Shown in pieces: positions 6,304-7,723 of a stretch of 7,723 nucleotides of DNA. The notes beneath the pieces are model-generated. The model made no database searches, had not been told where the DNA came from, and was given only the letters and a program-made list of their open reading frames with translations. The translations under genes were made by a program, and so were the position numbers. The stretch's first letter is position 1. Each line of letters starts with the position of its first letter. This stretch comes from DALYCO01 sp964535545 (lineage in GTDB: Bacteria; Patescibacteriota; Minisyncoccia; Phycocordibacterales; UBA9973): NCBI GenBank assembly GCA_964535545.1, contig CAZHUT010000038.1, forward strand, positions 1 to 7,723, read 5' to 3'.

Positions 6304-7593
6304 ATGAAAAAAAGCAAAACAAAAGCTAAAGCAAAGGTTCAGCCAAAACCAAAGAAGGTCGCAAAAAAGGCTCCAGTAAAAAAGGTAGTCAAGCCAAGCG
6401 CAAAGAAGCTCATCGCAAAGCGTAAGGCAATCATTCCGAAGAAGCCGAAAGTTGCAGTCAAGAAAATTGCCAAGCCGGCAAAGCAGCCAAAGGTCAAGGA
6501 ACCGAAGCTTTCTGCTGCTGAAAAGAAAGCAAAAGAGCTTGAAACTCGCGCCAACGACATGATCACCAAAGGTAAGAAGCGCGGCTTCATTACCTATGAT
6601 GAAATTTTGAAAACATTCCCGGATATTGAAAACAATATTCTCTTTTTGGATGAGTTGTATGAAAAGTTCAATACTGCCGGCATCGATGTGCTAGAAGGCG
6701 GAAACTTGCTCGATATCGAAGCGACAGTCAAAGATCCGAAGCTCGGCAAGGAATCTCATCAGTACGATTCTATCCAAATGTACCTCAAGGAAATCGGCCA
6801 GTATCCGCTCATTCATGCCGCTCAGGAACGCGAGTTGGCAAAGCGAATTGAAAAAGGGGACATGGAAGCAAAAAATCTCCTTGCTCGCGCTAACCTCCGT
6901 CTCGTGGTCTCGATCGCCAAGAAATATGTCGGCCGCTCATCAGACCTCACACTTCTCGACTTGATTCAGGAAGGTAACCTTGGTCTCTTCAAAGCCGTTG
7001 AAAAATTTGATTGGACGAAAGGTTACAAATTCTCAACTTATGCAACGTGGTGGATTCGCCAGTCGATCACTCGTGCACTCGCTGACCAGTCACGAACGAT
7101 CCGTATTCCAGTGCACATGGTGGAAACGATTTCAAAATACAAGCAGGTCTACCGACGTCTTTCACAGGACCTCGGCCGTGACCCGCTTCCGGAAGAAATT
7201 GCAACAGAAATGGGTATTGAAGTAGAAAAGGTTCATGTTATCGAAAACATCAACCAGGATACTGTATCCCTCGAACAGCCGATTGGTGATGACGATGAAA
7301 AATCAACTCGTGGTGAATTTATCGCTGATGACAAAATCCTCCGCCCAGACCAGGAATCTTCACGACGTATTCTCCAGGATCAGATCCGTGAAGTTTTGAA
7401 TGAACTCTCTCCAAAAGAACAGAAAATCCTTGAAATGCGTTACGGTCTCCACGATGGTGTGCAGCACACCCTCGAAGAAGTAGGTCAGGAATTCGGCGTT
7501 ACTCGTGAACGTATTCGTCAGATCGAAGCTAAGGTGCACGAAAAGTTGCGCAATAACGACAAGATTGCGCGTCTCAAGAACTACTTCGACTAA
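6304..7593 (+). CDS. rpoD: RNA polymerase principal sigma factor (sigma70/SigA family), complete
   Basis: This is the housekeeping sigma factor, which binds core RNA polymerase and recognises -10/-35 promoters. The 429-aa product starts with an extremely basic tail: residues 1-70 contain 28 Lys and one acidic residue, in AKKP/KKV-like patterns. A region 1.1-like helical domain follows (about 86-131), then region 1.2 (about 154-187, YDSIQMYLKEIGQYPL). Region 2 spans about 196-275, with the core-binding DLIQEGNLGLFKAVEKFD and the -10 recognition and melting segment YKFSTYATWWIRQSITRAL. Region 3 lies around 276-345 and region 4 at about 355-429, ending in the -35-binding helix-turn-helix EEVGQEFGVTRERIRQIEAK (391-410). 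The acidic non-conserved insert of E. coli RpoD is absent, as in SigA-type proteins. There is no Shine-Dalgarno before the ATG. It lies 52 nt after dnaG, the classic dnaG-rpoD pairing. Codon use resembles rpoC, not dnaG. The assignment is secure; the role of the basic tail is unknown. Confidence 0.98.
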   Translation: MKKSKTKAKAKVQPKPKKVAKKAPVKKVVKPSAKKLIAKRKAIIPKKPKVAVKKIAKPAKQPKVKEPKLSAAEKKAKELETRANDMITKGKKRGFITYDEILKTFPDIENNILFLDELYEKFNTAGIDVLEGGNLLDIEATVKDPKLGKESHQYDSIQMYLKEIGQYPLIHAAQERELAKRIEKGDMEAKNLLARANLRLVVSIAKKYVGRSSDLTLLDLIQEGNLGLFKAVEKFDWTKGYKFSTYATWWIRQSITRALADQSRTIRIPVHMVETISKYKQVYRRLSQDLGRDPLPEEIATEMGIEVEKVHVIENINQDTVSLEQPIGDDDEKSTRGEFIADDKILRPDQESSRRILQDQIREVLNELSPKEQKILEMRYGLHDGVQHTLEEVGQEFGVTRERIRQIEAKVHEKLRNNDKIARLKNYFD

Positions 7594-7597
7594 GCTA

Positions 7598-7625
7598 TTG
7601 ACTTAATCTAAGCGTTTGCTATATT
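7598..7625 (+). promoter_or_regulatory. Strong sigma70-type promoter with start point on the next ATG
   Basis: A -35 box TTGACT (7598-7603, 5 of 6 to consensus) and a -10 box TATATT (7620-7625, 5 of 6) are separated by 16 bp. The last base of the -10 box is position -7, so +1 falls on 7632, the A of an ATG. This predicts a leaderless transcript. The -35 box begins only 5 nt after the rpoD stop codon, so no separate rpoD terminator fits in between and none is seen. It is the best promoter match I found in the intergenic regions. Confidence 0.7.
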
Positions 7626-7631
7626 CAAACT

Positions 7632-7721
7632 ATGATTATTAAGTTCACAAACAAGCCCCTCTGCCCGGTATGTCCGAAGGTTTCAAACTTCGTGGGTTTG
7701 TGCGTGCGCTTGTCTCAGTAG
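7632..7721 (+). CDS. Possible leaderless small protein, 29 aa, unknown function
   Basis: The ATG lies exactly at the predicted start of a strong promoter, 6 nt after its -10 box, and opens a 29-codon frame ending in TAG (7719-7721). The peptide carries a CxxC pair in LCPVCPK (C11, C14) and a later Cys (C24), which could suggest a metal-binding knuckle but is too short to assign. I recognise no family. A competing choice is an ATG at 7670 in another frame (MSEGFKLRGF...), which stays open to the window edge. If that frame is the real gene, this short frame would be chance or a leader peptide overlapping it. The promoter is the main support; the coding call is weak. Confidence 0.3.
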   Translation: MIIKFTNKPLCPVCPKVSNFVGLCVRLSQ

Positions 7722-7723
7722 GT
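7670..7723 (+). CDS. Alternative partial reading frame running off the window, unknown
   Basis: An ATG at 7670 opens a frame of 18 codons (starting MSEGFKLRGF) with no stop before the right edge. It overlaps the 29-aa frame that starts at 7632, so at most one of them is likely to be the main product. If it is real, the promoter at 7598-7625 would give it a leader of about 38 nt, with no Shine-Dalgarno before this ATG. The fragment is too short to recognise a family. Confidence 0.2.
   Translation, partial: MSEGFKLRGFVRALVSVG

Noticed and set aside
6339..6590. 83-codon hydrophobic minus-strand frame that resembles a membrane peptide
   Set aside because: Its Phe/Ala/Leu richness is just the reverse complement of the Lys-rich AAG/AAA/GCA codons of the RpoD tail.
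697..7593. Alternative genetic code (UGA read as Gly, as in Gracilibacteria/SR1)
   Set aside because: No in-frame TGA occurs in rpoC, dnaG or rpoD, and all products align through their full length with the standard code.
7675..7692. CGAAG/CTTCG hairpin with a TTCAAA-containing loop, similar to a tRNA T-arm
   Set aside because: The stem and the standard 7-nt T-loop cannot be placed in register, and no acceptor, D-arm or anticodon arm accompanies it.
1..7723. CRISPR array, insertion sequence or phage genes
   Set aside because: No spaced direct repeats, transposase motifs or integrase motifs were seen; nearly all of the window is taken up by core genes.

Overview
The window is a core transcription and replication locus from what looks like a Candidate Phyla Radiation (Patescibacteria, probably Parcubacteria-like) genome. 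This placement is an inference from the style of the RpoB, RpoC, DnaG and RpoD proteins, the compact RpoC without large lineage insertions, the lack of Shine-Dalgarno sequences and the gene order. No 16S gene is present to confirm it. All complete genes read with standard stop use (TAA or TAG) and have no in-frame TGA, so the UGA-glycine code of Gracilibacteria/SR1 is not indicated.

Layout, all on the + strand: the 3' end of rpoB (2-670, cut by the window edge), a 26-nt gap, complete rpoC (697-4356), a 182-nt non-coding gap, complete dnaG primase (4539-6251), a 52-nt gap with a probable promoter, complete rpoD housekeeping sigma factor (6304-7593), a 38-nt gap with a very good sigma70-type promoter, and a short reading frame starting at 7632. 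The two large RNA polymerase subunits, their principal sigma factor and the replication primase therefore sit side by side. It is as if the rpoBC operon had been joined to the dnaG-rpoD part of the macromolecular synthesis operon, without rpsU.

The part least explained by known genes is the rpoC-dnaG gap. It begins with a perfect 13-bp hairpin that has no U-tract. A block of about 70% G+C (71 of 102 bases) follows and forms nested inverted repeats. The right arm of the first hairpin can alternatively pair with the far end of the block, so two mutually exclusive folds are possible. This looks like either a structured RNA or attenuator between rpoC and dnaG, or a small inserted palindromic (MITE/REP-like) repeat.

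A second theme is initiation. None of the four starts with visible upstream sequence has a Shine-Dalgarno motif. For the last reading frame the promoter spacing places the transcription start on the A of the ATG, which predicts a leaderless mRNA. No clearly novel multi-gene system is visible. The genes are conserved housekeeping genes, and the unusual signals are regulatory or structural.
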